From assembly GCA_028279765.1 (NCBI GenBank), contig JANQND010000002.1:62001-126000 (forward strand): DNA of 64,000 nt. The letters are read 5' to 3'. The DNA comes from Candidatus Nanoarchaeia archaeon (GTDB lineage: Archaea > Nanobdellota > Nanobdellia > Woesearchaeales > WJIZ01). Below are positions 26,380-34,080 of this stretch, piece after piece; within the stretch, counting starts at the first letter, position 1, and every line of letters begins with the position of its first letter. The notes under the pieces were generated by a model, which was not told where the DNA came from, ran no database searches, and was given only the letters and a program-made list of their open reading frames with translations. A program made the position numbers and the translations under genes.

Positions 26380-26519
26380 ACTTGTAGTTCAATTTAACAA
26401 ATTATTAAACTAAAAGTTAAGCTATATTAAACTAAAGGTTTAGAAAAAAGTTAAGTAGAACTTTCAGTTTAATTCATAGATGCGAAAAGTTTAATAGTAG
26501 GAGAAATTATACTAAAAGT
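26380..26519. promoter_or_regulatory. Array of ACT-N3-AGT palindromes (operator array)
   Basis: Five copies in 140 bp: 26380-26388, 26409-26417, 26431-26439 (one mismatch), 26460-26468 and 26511-26519. Most are embedded in TTAA-type flanks (TTAAACTAAAAGTTAA). The last copy ends 3 bp before the regulator's start codon. The array fills the divergent promoter between the aminotransferase-cupin gene and the winged-helix regulator, so the regulator is the likely binder. Confidence 0.65.
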
Positions 26520-26522
26520 TCA

Positions 26523-27389
26523 ATGGCAATAGATGTTACCGTACCTCATTTAGGAAGCAAAAAAATGACGGCTAGGGATCTCGTTATCAGCACCCTAATG
26601 TACGAGCACCCGTTAAATCTTGCCAAAATTACGAATAGTATAAAGAAAAAGCATTCTGCTCCTGTTACATTTCAAGGTGTCAGGAAAGCCGTTACTCAAC
26701 TAGTAGATCAAGGGGTACTCGAAAAAAACGACAAACAGTATGCAATTTCAAAAGACTGGATTATGTCCCTGAGAAACGTCGTAGAGCAACTTCAAAACTC
26801 CTATTTCTCAGAAAGCTCAGGTGTCACAAATGTTGAATCATTAGGTGACGATATAAAGATCTACACTTTTGACAATCTCATTGATCTAGACAAGTTCTGG
26901 AATGTAGTTGTGGGAAAATGGTTTGAAGATGACTCCGCTGACAAAAGTAAGAAAAATTATTTGCAGTTGTCAGGACATGTGTGGTATGTGCTAGGTCAAC
27001 TGCAAGAAGAAACAGCAATAGTTGAAAAAATGCGTGCGCACAATATTGATTTCTACATTGTTGCTCCACAAGACACGTTCCTTGACAACTGGTGTAAAAT
27101 CTACTATGAAAAACTAGGCTGCAAATTCGCTATAGCAAAAGAAAAAGAAAATCCAGCAAGATATTTCTCCATTTACAAAGACTTAATCATTCAAACAACG
27201 TATCCTGATGACCTCGTAGCAGATATAGAAAAGATCTATCAGCAAACAAAAAGCTTCGAAACATTTGACAATGCAGCATTAATCAAGATCCTACGAGGAA
27301 AAACTGAAGTGAAAGTAACGGTCATGAGAAACCCACTAGTTACTGAGCAGCTTGGCAAATTTATTCTCTCGCATTTTACTCAATCTTAG
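26523..27389 (+). CDS. Winged-helix transcriptional regulator with C-terminal sensor-like domain
   Basis: 288 residues. Residues 15-80 form a winged helix (RDLVISTLMYEHPLNLAKI, VTFQGVRKAVTQLVDQGVLEK). Residues 110-285 are an alpha/beta domain resembling the phospholipase-D-like part of TrmB proteins (MRAHNIDFYIVAPQDTFLDN, YYEKLGCKFAIAKEK). It lies directly downstream of the palindrome array and divergent to the aminotransferase-cupin/HAD pair, so it probably controls that pair and itself. The 3' end overlaps the convergent methyltransferase gene by 14 bp. No named family assigned. Confidence 0.7.
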   Translation: MAIDVTVPHLGSKKMTARDLVISTLMYEHPLNLAKITNSIKKKHSAPVTFQGVRKAVTQLVDQGVLEKNDKQYAISKDWIMSLRNVVEQLQNSYFSESSGVTNVESLGDDIKIYTFDNLIDLDKFWNVVVGKWFEDDSADKSKKNYLQLSGHVWYVLGQLQEETAIVEKMRAHNIDFYIVAPQDTFLDNWCKIYYEKLGCKFAIAKEKENPARYFSIYKDLIIQTTYPDDLVADIEKIYQQTKSFETFDNAALIKILRGKTEVKVTVMRNPLVTEQLGKFILSHFTQS

Positions 27390-28212
27390 CATCAACACAG
27401 ACCCGATATTTTCCCGGTCCAAATTGTCCACAAGGAAACAAACCGATAATATTTACTTTTCGCTCATTTCTTTTGCAGGCAGTAATAACTTTTTCCTTGC
27501 TCTGCTCAAAATCCGTCTCATCCATAAAATCATAGAAATGCAGTATTCCGCCTCTTTTCTGTTTAGACAGAGCAATATCTAAAAAATCCTCAGCCGATTT
27601 AGGAAGCGGCATCAGGATTCGATCAAACTTTTTTCTAATGGTAGGCAGCAGCGATGCGGCATCTCCATTAAATAACTCAACATTCTGTACCTTATTCAAA
27701 GAAAGATTTTCTAATGCATAGTGATGTGCCTTCGGATTAATTTCAATACCATAGATTTTCTTTGCTGAAGTATTCTTAGCCAAATTGATAGGATATACTC
27801 CGCACCCGGAAAACATCACTAATACTTCTTCTCCTTTTTTCACTAATGCATTGATGCGCTCTCGCTCATGCCCTAAGCGGGCAGAGAAGTACACATCCTG
27901 CACATGTAGTTTTACCCGGATACCATTCTCTTTGTGAATAGTCTCCTTTCTTCGCTCTCCTGCCATAATGCGAAGAGTAGGCGTACGATATTTCCCTCCA
28001 TACATCGCAGTTTTCTTGCACACCACCTTTACATTCTTAAAAGAAGAAAGAATGAGTTCACCAATCTTTTTCTCTTTCTTTTCAAGCAAGTCAGGAAAAT
28101 CAGAAAAGATCAGAATATCTCCCACTACGTCAAAGGATGTCGGCATAACTTCTAACTCTTTCTTGGTAAGCTCTTTTTTAAGGAGATCTTTGAGCTTGGA
28201 TGGTTTTGGCAT
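27376..28212 (-). CDS. trm5: Trm5-type tRNA methyltransferase (Met-10+ like)
   Basis: 278 residues. An N-terminal D2-like domain (YGGKYRTPTLRIMAGERRKET), HVQDVYFSARLGHERERI, then a Rossmann core with VLVMFSGCGVYPINLAK (SAM loop), IYGIEINPKAHHYALEN and RILMPLPKSAEDFLDIA. This is the class I methyltransferase that makes m1G37 in tRNA, or a close relative in wyosine synthesis (Taw2); the PLPKSA motif favours Trm5b. Acts in the cytoplasm on tRNA. A TATA element about 26 bp upstream supports the ATG. Confidence 0.85.
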   Translation of the reverse strand: MPKPSKLKDLLKKELTKKELEVMPTSFDVVGDILIFSDFPDLLEKKEKKIGELILSSFKNVKVVCKKTAMYGGKYRTPTLRIMAGERRKETIHKENGIRVKLHVQDVYFSARLGHERERINALVKKGEEVLVMFSGCGVYPINLAKNTSAKKIYGIEINPKAHHYALENLSLNKVQNVELFNGDAASLLPTIRKKFDRILMPLPKSAEDFLDIALSKQKRGGILHFYDFMDETDFEQSKEKVITACKRNERKVNIIGLFPCGQFGPGKYRVCVDAKIE

Positions 28213-28232
28213 AAGGGGAGAATAAAAAAATT

Positions 28233-28242
28233 CTATATAAAC
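28233..28242 (-). promoter_or_regulatory. TATA box of the trm5-like gene
   Basis: On the minus strand reads GTTTATATAG, centred about 26 bp before the ATG at 28212 and abutting the stop codon of the upstream binding-protein gene. Confidence 0.6.
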
Positions 28243-29385
28243 TTATTCATAGAATGAAAACTCTCCTCCCTCAATTCTCATTAGGTTAAGGGGCTTGTCA
28301 ACATCTCCATTCTTATCAATAGCAGTGATACCCCCTACTCCTTGATATCCCTTTACTTGATACAAATATTCTTTGATAGAATCAGCATCATGTCCATTTG
28401 ATTGAATCGCAAGAGAAATAAGATAGACAGCATCATAGGCATTTGCACTTGCCCACAAAATTGCAGGTTTCGAGCCATAAGCCGAAACATGCTTTCCGAC
28501 AAAAGAGCTAATAAGAGGATACGATTCATCAAGACCAGGGCTAACAAAATAGGAACCATCAATTGCATTTCCAGCTGTCTCAACAACTTCTTCAGTTCCG
28601 AAATTATCGCTTCCAATGATTGGTTTGGCAAGACCCAATTCTTTAGCCTGTCTGGCAATTATTCCTCCTTCTCTTCCATATGATATGACAATCAAAGCAT
28701 CAGGGTTCATAGCCTTAATCTTAGTGAGAATTCCTTTAAAGTCTGTAGTATCTGGATTATACGCTTCTTGAAGTAATACCTCTCCTCCTTTTCTTGAAAA
28801 GCTCCTAGTAAACGCGGTTGATAAAGTATTCCCATAATCATTATTGACGTAAATTACTGCGGCAAAATTAAGGTCGAGTTTGTCTTGTATTACCTCACCT
28901 AAGTATTCTCCTTGATAGCCGTTAGATACAGAATTTCGGAAAACGTAATCTCCTGCTTCTGAAATTGCAGTTGCAGTAGCAACAGGTGAAAAAAGAATAA
29001 CTTTGTCTTGCTGGGAAAGAGGTGCAACAGCAAGGACTGTTCCTGAGCATAGGGGTCCAATAATTGCTTCGACGTTCTTGGTTGTGACTAGTTTATTGTA
29101 GGCAAGGATAGTGTTAGCTTCATCACATTGGTCATCTTCATAATGAATTACGAGTTTCTCTCCATTTATGCCTCCTTTTGCATTAATTTCAGCAGCAGCA
29201 AGTTCTACTCCCACTCTCATAGACTCTCCCCAGTTAGATAATTCTCCTGAAAGAGGTGCAATAAAACCCAACGCGATAGGCTCTTCCCTAATAACTTGGC
29301 CCGTAGTAGCAGGGTATAAATACACAAAAGAAAAAGCGATTACGAGCAGTACAGCAATAGATAAAAATGCAATTTGTTTCTTCAT
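28243..29385 (-). CDS. ABC-type branched-chain amino acid (LivJ-like) substrate-binding protein, orphan
   Basis: 380 residues with a signal anchor (about 5-26) and a type 1 periplasmic-binding fold: IALGFIAPLSGELSNWGESM, ELAAAEINAKGGINGEKL, YEDDQCDE, GPLCSGTVLAVAPL, AAVIYVNNDYGNTLSTAF and NPDALIVISYGREGG. It probably binds an amino acid or amide outside the membrane. A strong Shine-Dalgarno GGAGG lies 7 bp before ATG. No permease or ATPase genes are nearby, so it either pairs with a distant transporter or acts as a sensor. Divergent from a double Lrp regulator. Confidence 0.88.
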   Translation of the reverse strand: MKKQIAFLSIAVLLVIAFSFVYLYPATTGQVIREEPIALGFIAPLSGELSNWGESMRVGVELAAAEINAKGGINGEKLVIHYEDDQCDEANTILAYNKLVTTKNVEAIIGPLCSGTVLAVAPLSQQDKVILFSPVATATAISEAGDYVFRNSVSNGYQGEYLGEVIQDKLDLNFAAVIYVNNDYGNTLSTAFTRSFSRKGGEVLLQEAYNPDTTDFKGILTKIKAMNPDALIVISYGREGGIIARQAKELGLAKPIIGSDNFGTEEVVETAGNAIDGSYFVSPGLDESYPLISSFVGKHVSAYGSKPAILWASANAYDAVYLISLAIQSNGHDADSIKEYLYQVKGYQGVGGITAIDKNGDVDKPLNLMRIEGGEFSFYE

Positions 29386-29460
29386 AATGATCCTCCAACT
29401 AAAAGGAAAGAATCAAAATAAGATATATCAAAATTATTCAAAAAAAATTTTATAAAAAGA

Positions 29461-29475
29461 AATATTTATATGTAT
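29461..29475 (+). promoter_or_regulatory. TATA region of the double Lrp gene
   Basis: ATATTTATATGTATA lies about 30 bp before the ATG at 29498, in a 112-bp AT-rich divergent promoter shared with the binding protein. Confidence 0.5.
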
Positions 29476-29497
29476 ATATTGAGTTTTATCAAATACT

Positions 29498-30481
29498 ATG
29501 AATAAAAAGGATCAAGAGCTTCTCTATGAATTAGATCAAGATTGCAGGAGGTCTCTGCATCAGCTATCCAAAAAAGTTCATCTCTCAGAGCAAGTTATTA
29601 ATTATAGGATCAAGAAATTTCATGAGAAAAAGATCGTTTCTAACTATTTCACGGTAATTGATATTGCTAAAATAGGATACACGAGCTATCGTGTTATGAT
29701 TCAATTGTCAAATTCTACTACCAAAACAACGGAGCAGTTTGTTGAACATCTAAAGAAGCATCCTAATATCCTCTGGGTAGCATCTTGTGGTGGGAGATAC
29801 GACTTCGTCATAAACATGATGGCTAAGAATATTAGGCATTTCAACACTCTCTTCAATACCCTTCGTTCACAATTTTCAAGACAAATCCAAAATTATACTG
29901 TCCTTACAACTATTGAGGTTTTGCATCTTGGAAGAGAGTATCTCAAAGGAAAAGTGTCCAAAACAAAAAGAAGAGTGCAAGCATTTGGACAGGAGAGTGA
30001 GATAATTTCATTAGATAAAATTGATTATTCTATCTTGAATGAAATTTCAGAGCAAGCAAGAAAACAGCTGATAGAAATAAGCCAGAAATTAAAGGTAAGC
30101 GCCAATACGGTGACAAACCGGATCCGTTCAATGAGAAAGAAAGGGATTATTCAGGGCTTCAAACCCCTTCTCCATCTAGAAAATATTGGAATCAACGTCA
30201 ATAAAATACTCATCAAATTGCATAATGTGACCTTGGAAAAAGAAAAGAACATGTATGAATATGCCATCAATCAGCCAAATGTTACATTTATTGTGAGAGT
30301 AGTAGGTCAGTGGGACCTAGAGTTAGAGGTTGAAACAAAAACAAGAAAGGAGTTTCAGGCAATACTTATGAATATAAGAGATCAGTTTTCAGACATTGTC
30401 AAAGAAATCGAAACCATTCCTATCTATCAGGATTATCGGTATAACTACTTCCCTAAGGACTTTCTAAAAAAATTCCCCTAA
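29498..30481 (+). CDS. Tandem-duplicated Lrp/AsnC transcriptional regulator
   Basis: 327 residues made of two complete Lrp units. Unit 1: helix-turn-helix (3-50; LLYELDQDCRRSLHQLSKKV) plus RAM sensor domain (about 60-150). Unit 2: helix-turn-helix (about 172-222; DYSILNEISEQARKQLIEIS) plus RAM domain (about 235-322). Ordinary Lrp proteins have one unit of about 150 residues. Lrp proteins sense amino acids, so it probably controls the divergent amino-acid-type binding protein gene. The 3' end overlaps fen by 18 bp. Confidence 0.88.
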   Translation: MNKKDQELLYELDQDCRRSLHQLSKKVHLSEQVINYRIKKFHEKKIVSNYFTVIDIAKIGYTSYRVMIQLSNSTTKTTEQFVEHLKKHPNILWVASCGGRYDFVINMMAKNIRHFNTLFNTLRSQFSRQIQNYTVLTTIEVLHLGREYLKGKVSKTKRRVQAFGQESEIISLDKIDYSILNEISEQARKQLIEISQKLKVSANTVTNRIRSMRKKGIIQGFKPLLHLENIGINVNKILIKLHNVTLEKEKNMYEYAINQPNVTFIVRVVGQWDLELEVETKTRKEFQAILMNIRDQFSDIVKEIETIPIYQDYRYNYFPKDFLKKFP

Positions 30482-31498
30482 CCCTTTCTGTGTCTGCTTC
30501 TCTTTCTCTTCAGATAGTTTATCTAAGGCAGAGTTAATCCGTTGTTCAGAAAACTCATGCTTTTCAACCATAATCTCATAGACTTTGTCACGATTAACCG
30601 GTTTCCATTCCAGTTCGTAATCATCCGTAACCGGCATCTTCTTGAACAAGTAGAACACTTCAGTCCAGGGAACAGAAAAGAAATCTGACCATTTGACTTC
30701 AGCGAATAGTCCTTCAAAATCATCCTTATATTTCGCAAGGAGCTTCAAAGCATTCTTGGGTCCTATCCCCTTGATCCCTCCATAATTAAAATCTGTCCCA
30801 ACCAGCATACTCAAAACGATCAGTTGATCCTGGTCCAAACTAAGGTTATTCAGGGTATAACTGAGGTTTACCATCTCTGGTTTGATAGTCTCAAATGCAA
30901 GCTTATTTGCTTTTTTTCTCTTTCCCGCAATCGACAAATTTCGCAGAAGACGGGGTGATCCAAACAACAAACAATCCGCATCCTGAGACGCAACCGCGTA
31001 TGCTTTTCCCGTTCTTACCATGTGGGCAGCCTGAGCCTCTCCCTCAGAGGGAGCCTCAATAATAGGAAGGCCCATTGCTGAAATGAGTACCTTCGCCTCT
31101 TCAATCATATCAGAAGTAAGCTTTGTGGTTCGCGAAGCATATTTCTTCATTGCTTCAAGATCTTCTGCAGCTTTTGCGTCCTCATATTTTTGTGCTGCTG
31201 CTTCTTTGAGCATAGTGCGGCGCTTTACTTCCTGTAGTTTCAGTTCTGGTGGCTTTCCGTCGAACACATAAACCAACCTCAGTCCCTGCTGCATGAATCG
31301 GGCATTGCGGGAAAACAGTCCGGAAAGATGAGAAGTAACACTCCCTTTTGAGTCCATAAGAAGGCTGCCGTCTCGCTGCCGTATAGTTGTTAAAAATTGA
31401 TAGAGAAACAAATGCGCATCTACGGCAATAATTTTATCTCTAAGATCAGCACTGTCTATCTCTTTTGAAACCAATAATTCAGATATGTGAACACCCAT
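30464..31498 (-). CDS. fen: Flap endonuclease 1
   Basis: 344 residues. N-nuclease and I-nuclease motifs are intact: IAVDAHLFLYQF, LVYVFDGKPPELK, EAPSEGEAQAAHM, SQDADCLLFG and VGTDFNYGGIKGIGPKNALKL (helix-hairpin element). The tail has a PCNA-binding box QKGLGEFF at the extreme C-terminus. It removes 5' flaps in Okazaki fragment maturation and repair. A winged-helix protein gene lies 16 bp upstream on the same strand. Confidence 0.96.
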   Translation of the reverse strand: MGVHISELLVSKEIDSADLRDKIIAVDAHLFLYQFLTTIRQRDGSLLMDSKGSVTSHLSGLFSRNARFMQQGLRLVYVFDGKPPELKLQEVKRRTMLKEAAAQKYEDAKAAEDLEAMKKYASRTTKLTSDMIEEAKVLISAMGLPIIEAPSEGEAQAAHMVRTGKAYAVASQDADCLLFGSPRLLRNLSIAGKRKKANKLAFETIKPEMVNLSYTLNNLSLDQDQLIVLSMLVGTDFNYGGIKGIGPKNALKLLAKYKDDFEGLFAEVKWSDFFSVPWTEVFYLFKKMPVTDDYELEWKPVNRDKVYEIMVEKHEFSEQRINSALDKLSEEKEKQTQKGLGEFF

Positions 31499-31514
31499 CT
31501 TCTATCATCAACTC

Positions 31515-32402
31515 TCAAAGTGTGGAAAATTTCATTCCTTTAAAATCTGTTTGCATCATCTCCTCTGCTTTCTTGGTAAGTGATCCTTTGGATAAGAACA
31601 ACACAGGCAATCTTCGTGATTGCGCCTGAATAAATGCAGAGCTCAAATCCCCGTCATTCACTTTCTTTTTTGATTTTGCTTTCACAAAATAATGGAGGTT
31701 TCCGACAGGGCTGGGCACCTCTACGACAAATTCTGCTTCCGTTTTACGGATAATTTTCTCTTCTATAGCCCGGATCTTATTCTTTTCAAAATAAGAAAGC
31801 AGCTCATCGTAGAAACTGCCTGGTTCCCGGAGAATTTGTTTTTTCTCGTTTTGTGGTTTTGAAGGTTTTGGTTCAGCTGGCAAGTGTTTTTGGGTTTCTT
31901 TTTTTTTCTGTTCGGAAGCTGGAGGCTTGACCGTTTCTTTTTCTTTTGGCTTTTGTTCTTCTTTAACACCAAGCATTTTTCTGACAATTGCAGAAGCCTC
32001 ATCGGAAGAAAGTTGGTACCATTTCCAGAAAAGCTCTGGTTTGCCGTTCAGTTTCACCTGAAAAGGAGACGCAAAATCTTTCACGGTTCGAATAGCCGCC
32101 CGAAAGACAGGGACAAGGGAGCTATCCCGAATAACTTTTTTTCCTAAAAGCAGATCATAGATCTTTTTCTCCTTCTCTCCTAGATTCTCTGCAAATTTTT
32201 GAAGTTGATCTTCCTGGCCTGCGAGATAATACAGTGGAGATCCTCCTCCTACTTTCAGGTGAGAGATCTTTATTTTACCGTGTTCTTTAAGCTCTGAGAG
32301 ATGCGCAGAGGCAAACAGGCTATCTATCCCCATCTCCTTGGCAATCGCTGTGGGAAGGGAGGGGCCCTTAGTACGAATAAATTGAAGAATGCGATCTTTC
32401 AT
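31515..32402 (-). CDS. Winged-helix protein with C-terminal nuclease-like (PD-(D/E)XK-type) domain
   Basis: 295 residues from ATG 32402; a TTG at 32414 also fits, but a TATA element (32429-32440, minus strand AGTATATAAAT) sits about 28 bp before the ATG. Residues 1-60 are a winged helix (ILQFIRTKGPSLPTAIAKEM). Residues 145-190 are a low-complexity Lys/Glu/Pro linker. The C-terminal ~100 residues (EFVVEVPSPVGNLHYFVKAK, PVLFLSKG) show the beta-E-x-beta-x-K spacing of restriction-endonuclease-like folds, though not clearly active. Its place in an operon with fen suggests a DNA-related role. Confidence 0.55.
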   Translation of the reverse strand: MKDRILQFIRTKGPSLPTAIAKEMGIDSLFASAHLSELKEHGKIKISHLKVGGGSPLYYLAGQEDQLQKFAENLGEKEKKIYDLLLGKKVIRDSSLVPVFRAAIRTVKDFASPFQVKLNGKPELFWKWYQLSSDEASAIVRKMLGVKEEQKPKEKETVKPPASEQKKKETQKHLPAEPKPSKPQNEKKQILREPGSFYDELLSYFEKNKIRAIEEKIIRKTEAEFVVEVPSPVGNLHYFVKAKSKKKVNDGDLSSAFIQAQSRRLPVLFLSKGSLTKKAEEMMQTDFKGMKFSTL

Positions 32403-32466
32403 ATCGATTGTCAATTAACGCCCGAATATTTATATACTTTATGTACCGAAAGGAAGGAAAGAAAAG

Positions 32467-33036
32467 CTAAGGCCGTGTCCAGCGAATTTCCCAGTAGGTG
32501 ACATCATTCTCTTCATCAACACAGCCTATCAATAAGCGTTTCTTCGTAGAATGCGCTACTCTGTTCTTTGCAGAGAACTCATACCAGGTAAGCGAAGAAG
32601 TCTCATGAACAGGAAACACAACCCACTTAGCATGGTCTTCACCGGGTTTGACACCGCGATCATACACACGAAAATCAGCGCCGAATTTCATGGCTGTCTT
32701 CACAATGTACCCGCGGTTGCGAAGGTCCTTGAACACATTATATCGGATCCAGAAGTTAGGCTCCAAAGACCGCGCTTTTTTAAGAAAGCGCTCTACATCA
32801 AAAGGGGTATTGCGGCCATCCAGAAGAACAATCCGTCCCTTTTCAAGAAGGTACAATGCCTCAATAAGGGACAATTGGACTTTAGAATCATCAAGAACAG
32901 CGCCAAATCTACTTTGGTTATACAATTCACGTGCCTCATTAGAGTTCTCCGTAACAACTCTCTCTTTTGCAAAGAGCGCAGTAACGGAGGCCTTTTCTTT
33001 TACTGATTTCTTTGCTGCTTTCTTCTTCTTTGCCAT
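32467..33036 (-). CDS. endA: tRNA-splicing endonuclease (tRNA-intron lyase)
   Basis: 189 residues, the size of the homotetrameric archaeal type. A Lys-rich N-terminus is followed by the N-domain and the catalytic domain with the Tyr-His-Lys triad in context: FRVYDRGVKPGEDHAKWVVF (Tyr and His) and VAHSTKKRLLIGCVD (Lys), ending YWEIRWTRP. It cuts introns at bulge-helix-bulge motifs in pre-tRNA. A TTTTTAAA element about 26 bp upstream supports the ATG as a leaderless start. Confidence 0.95.
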   Translation of the reverse strand: MAKKKKAAKKSVKEKASVTALFAKERVVTENSNEARELYNQSRFGAVLDDSKVQLSLIEALYLLEKGRIVLLDGRNTPFDVERFLKKARSLEPNFWIRYNVFKDLRNRGYIVKTAMKFGADFRVYDRGVKPGEDHAKWVVFPVHETSSLTWYEFSAKNRVAHSTKKRLLIGCVDEENDVTYWEIRWTRP

Positions 33037-33057
33037 AAACAGCCAAACTCCCCGAGG

Positions 33058-33068
33058 CTTTAAAAACC
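33058..33068 (-). promoter_or_regulatory. TATA box of endA
   Basis: On the minus strand reads GGTTTTTAAAG, centred 26 bp before the ATG at 33036. Confidence 0.6.
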
Positions 33069-33108
33069 TTCCTTTCCCTATTTATTTTCTATATTGCTAA
33101 AAAGTAAA

Positions 33109-33118
33109 TTTATATATC
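33109..33118 (+). promoter_or_regulatory. TATA box of rnz
   Basis: TTTATATATC is centred 26 bp before the ATG at 33139. It lies inside the longer open frame that begins at 33094 and so argues for the internal start. Confidence 0.65.
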
Positions 33119-33138
33119 ACTCTTTCACTTCACTGCTC

Positions 33139-34032
33139 ATGATAGAACTTACTTTTCTGGGGACCTCATCAATGGTGCCAACTAAAGAGAGAAATCAAAG
33201 CGCACTTTTCATGAGTTACGAGACTCATGGGATTCTCGTAGACTGCGGAGAAGGGACCCAGCGCCAGCTCAAGCATGCAAATATCTCTTTGACAAGAATC
33301 AACAAAATCCTTATCACGCATTGGCATAGCGACCATGTGCTAGGCCTGCCTGGACTCATTCAAAGTCTGGCAGCATCAGAATACGGAAAGACCTTGGAAA
33401 TCTACGGGCCAAAAAACACGAAAAAGCAGTTCGAGCACCTTTTTCAGGCATTCGTGTTTGACCGTCAGATTGATCTCAAAATAACCGAAATAGATGAAGG
33501 GATGTTTTTTGAAAACAAGGAATTCGGTCTGCATGCCTATCCATTGAAACATGGTATTGAAACGTTCGGCTATGTCTTCCAGGAAAAAGACAAGCGCAGA
33601 ATCATTCTCTCTAAAGTAAAAACGAAAGGAATACCTGAAGGACCATTGTTAGGAAAGCTGCAGGAAGGAAAAAATATAACATACAAAGGAAAAAAAGTAT
33701 TGGCAAAAGACGTAACCAGAGTAATAAAAGGGAAAAAGATCGGAATAATCTCAGATACCCTTCCCTGCAATAACTGTAACAAAATAGCAAAAGATGCTGA
33801 TCTCTTAGTTTGCGAATCTACCTATTCTTCAAAACTCAAAGAAAAAAGCGAAAAGTACAATCACATGACCGCAAAAGATGCGGCATTAATAGCAAATAAC
33901 GCAGGCGCAAAGAAACTTGTTCTCACACATTTCAGTGCCCGCTATAAGTCCGTTCTCGAACTCAGCGATGATGCAGAAGATTATTTCCCAAATGCAGTGT
34001 GTGCATTCGATTTGATGAAGATTAAGGTGTAA
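33139..34032 (+). CDS. rnz: Ribonuclease Z (tRNA 3'-processing endonuclease)
   Basis: 297 residues from ATG 33139 (MIELTFLGTSSMVPTKERN), chosen by homology and by the TATA spacing over the upstream start at 33094. Metallo-beta-lactamase motifs: ITHWHSDHVLGLPGL (HxHxDH), PLKHGIETFGYVF, ISDTLPC, CESTYSS and LTHFSARYKS. It removes 3' trailers from tRNA precursors; with the divergent endA it forms a small tRNA-processing pair. Confidence 0.95.
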   Translation: MIELTFLGTSSMVPTKERNQSALFMSYETHGILVDCGEGTQRQLKHANISLTRINKILITHWHSDHVLGLPGLIQSLAASEYGKTLEIYGPKNTKKQFEHLFQAFVFDRQIDLKITEIDEGMFFENKEFGLHAYPLKHGIETFGYVFQEKDKRRIILSKVKTKGIPEGPLLGKLQEGKNITYKGKKVLAKDVTRVIKGKKIGIISDTLPCNNCNKIAKDADLLVCESTYSSKLKEKSEKYNHMTAKDAALIANNAGAKKLVLTHFSARYKSVLELSDDAEDYFPNAVCAFDLMKIKV

Positions 34033-34080
34033 CCAGTCGCAACACAAATATTTATATAACGTCTCGACCCAGTTCCTACT

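Noticed and set aside
33094-33138. N-terminal extension of RNase Z
   Set aside because: The TATA box lies inside it, 26 bp before the internal ATG that begins the conserved MIELTFLGTSS.
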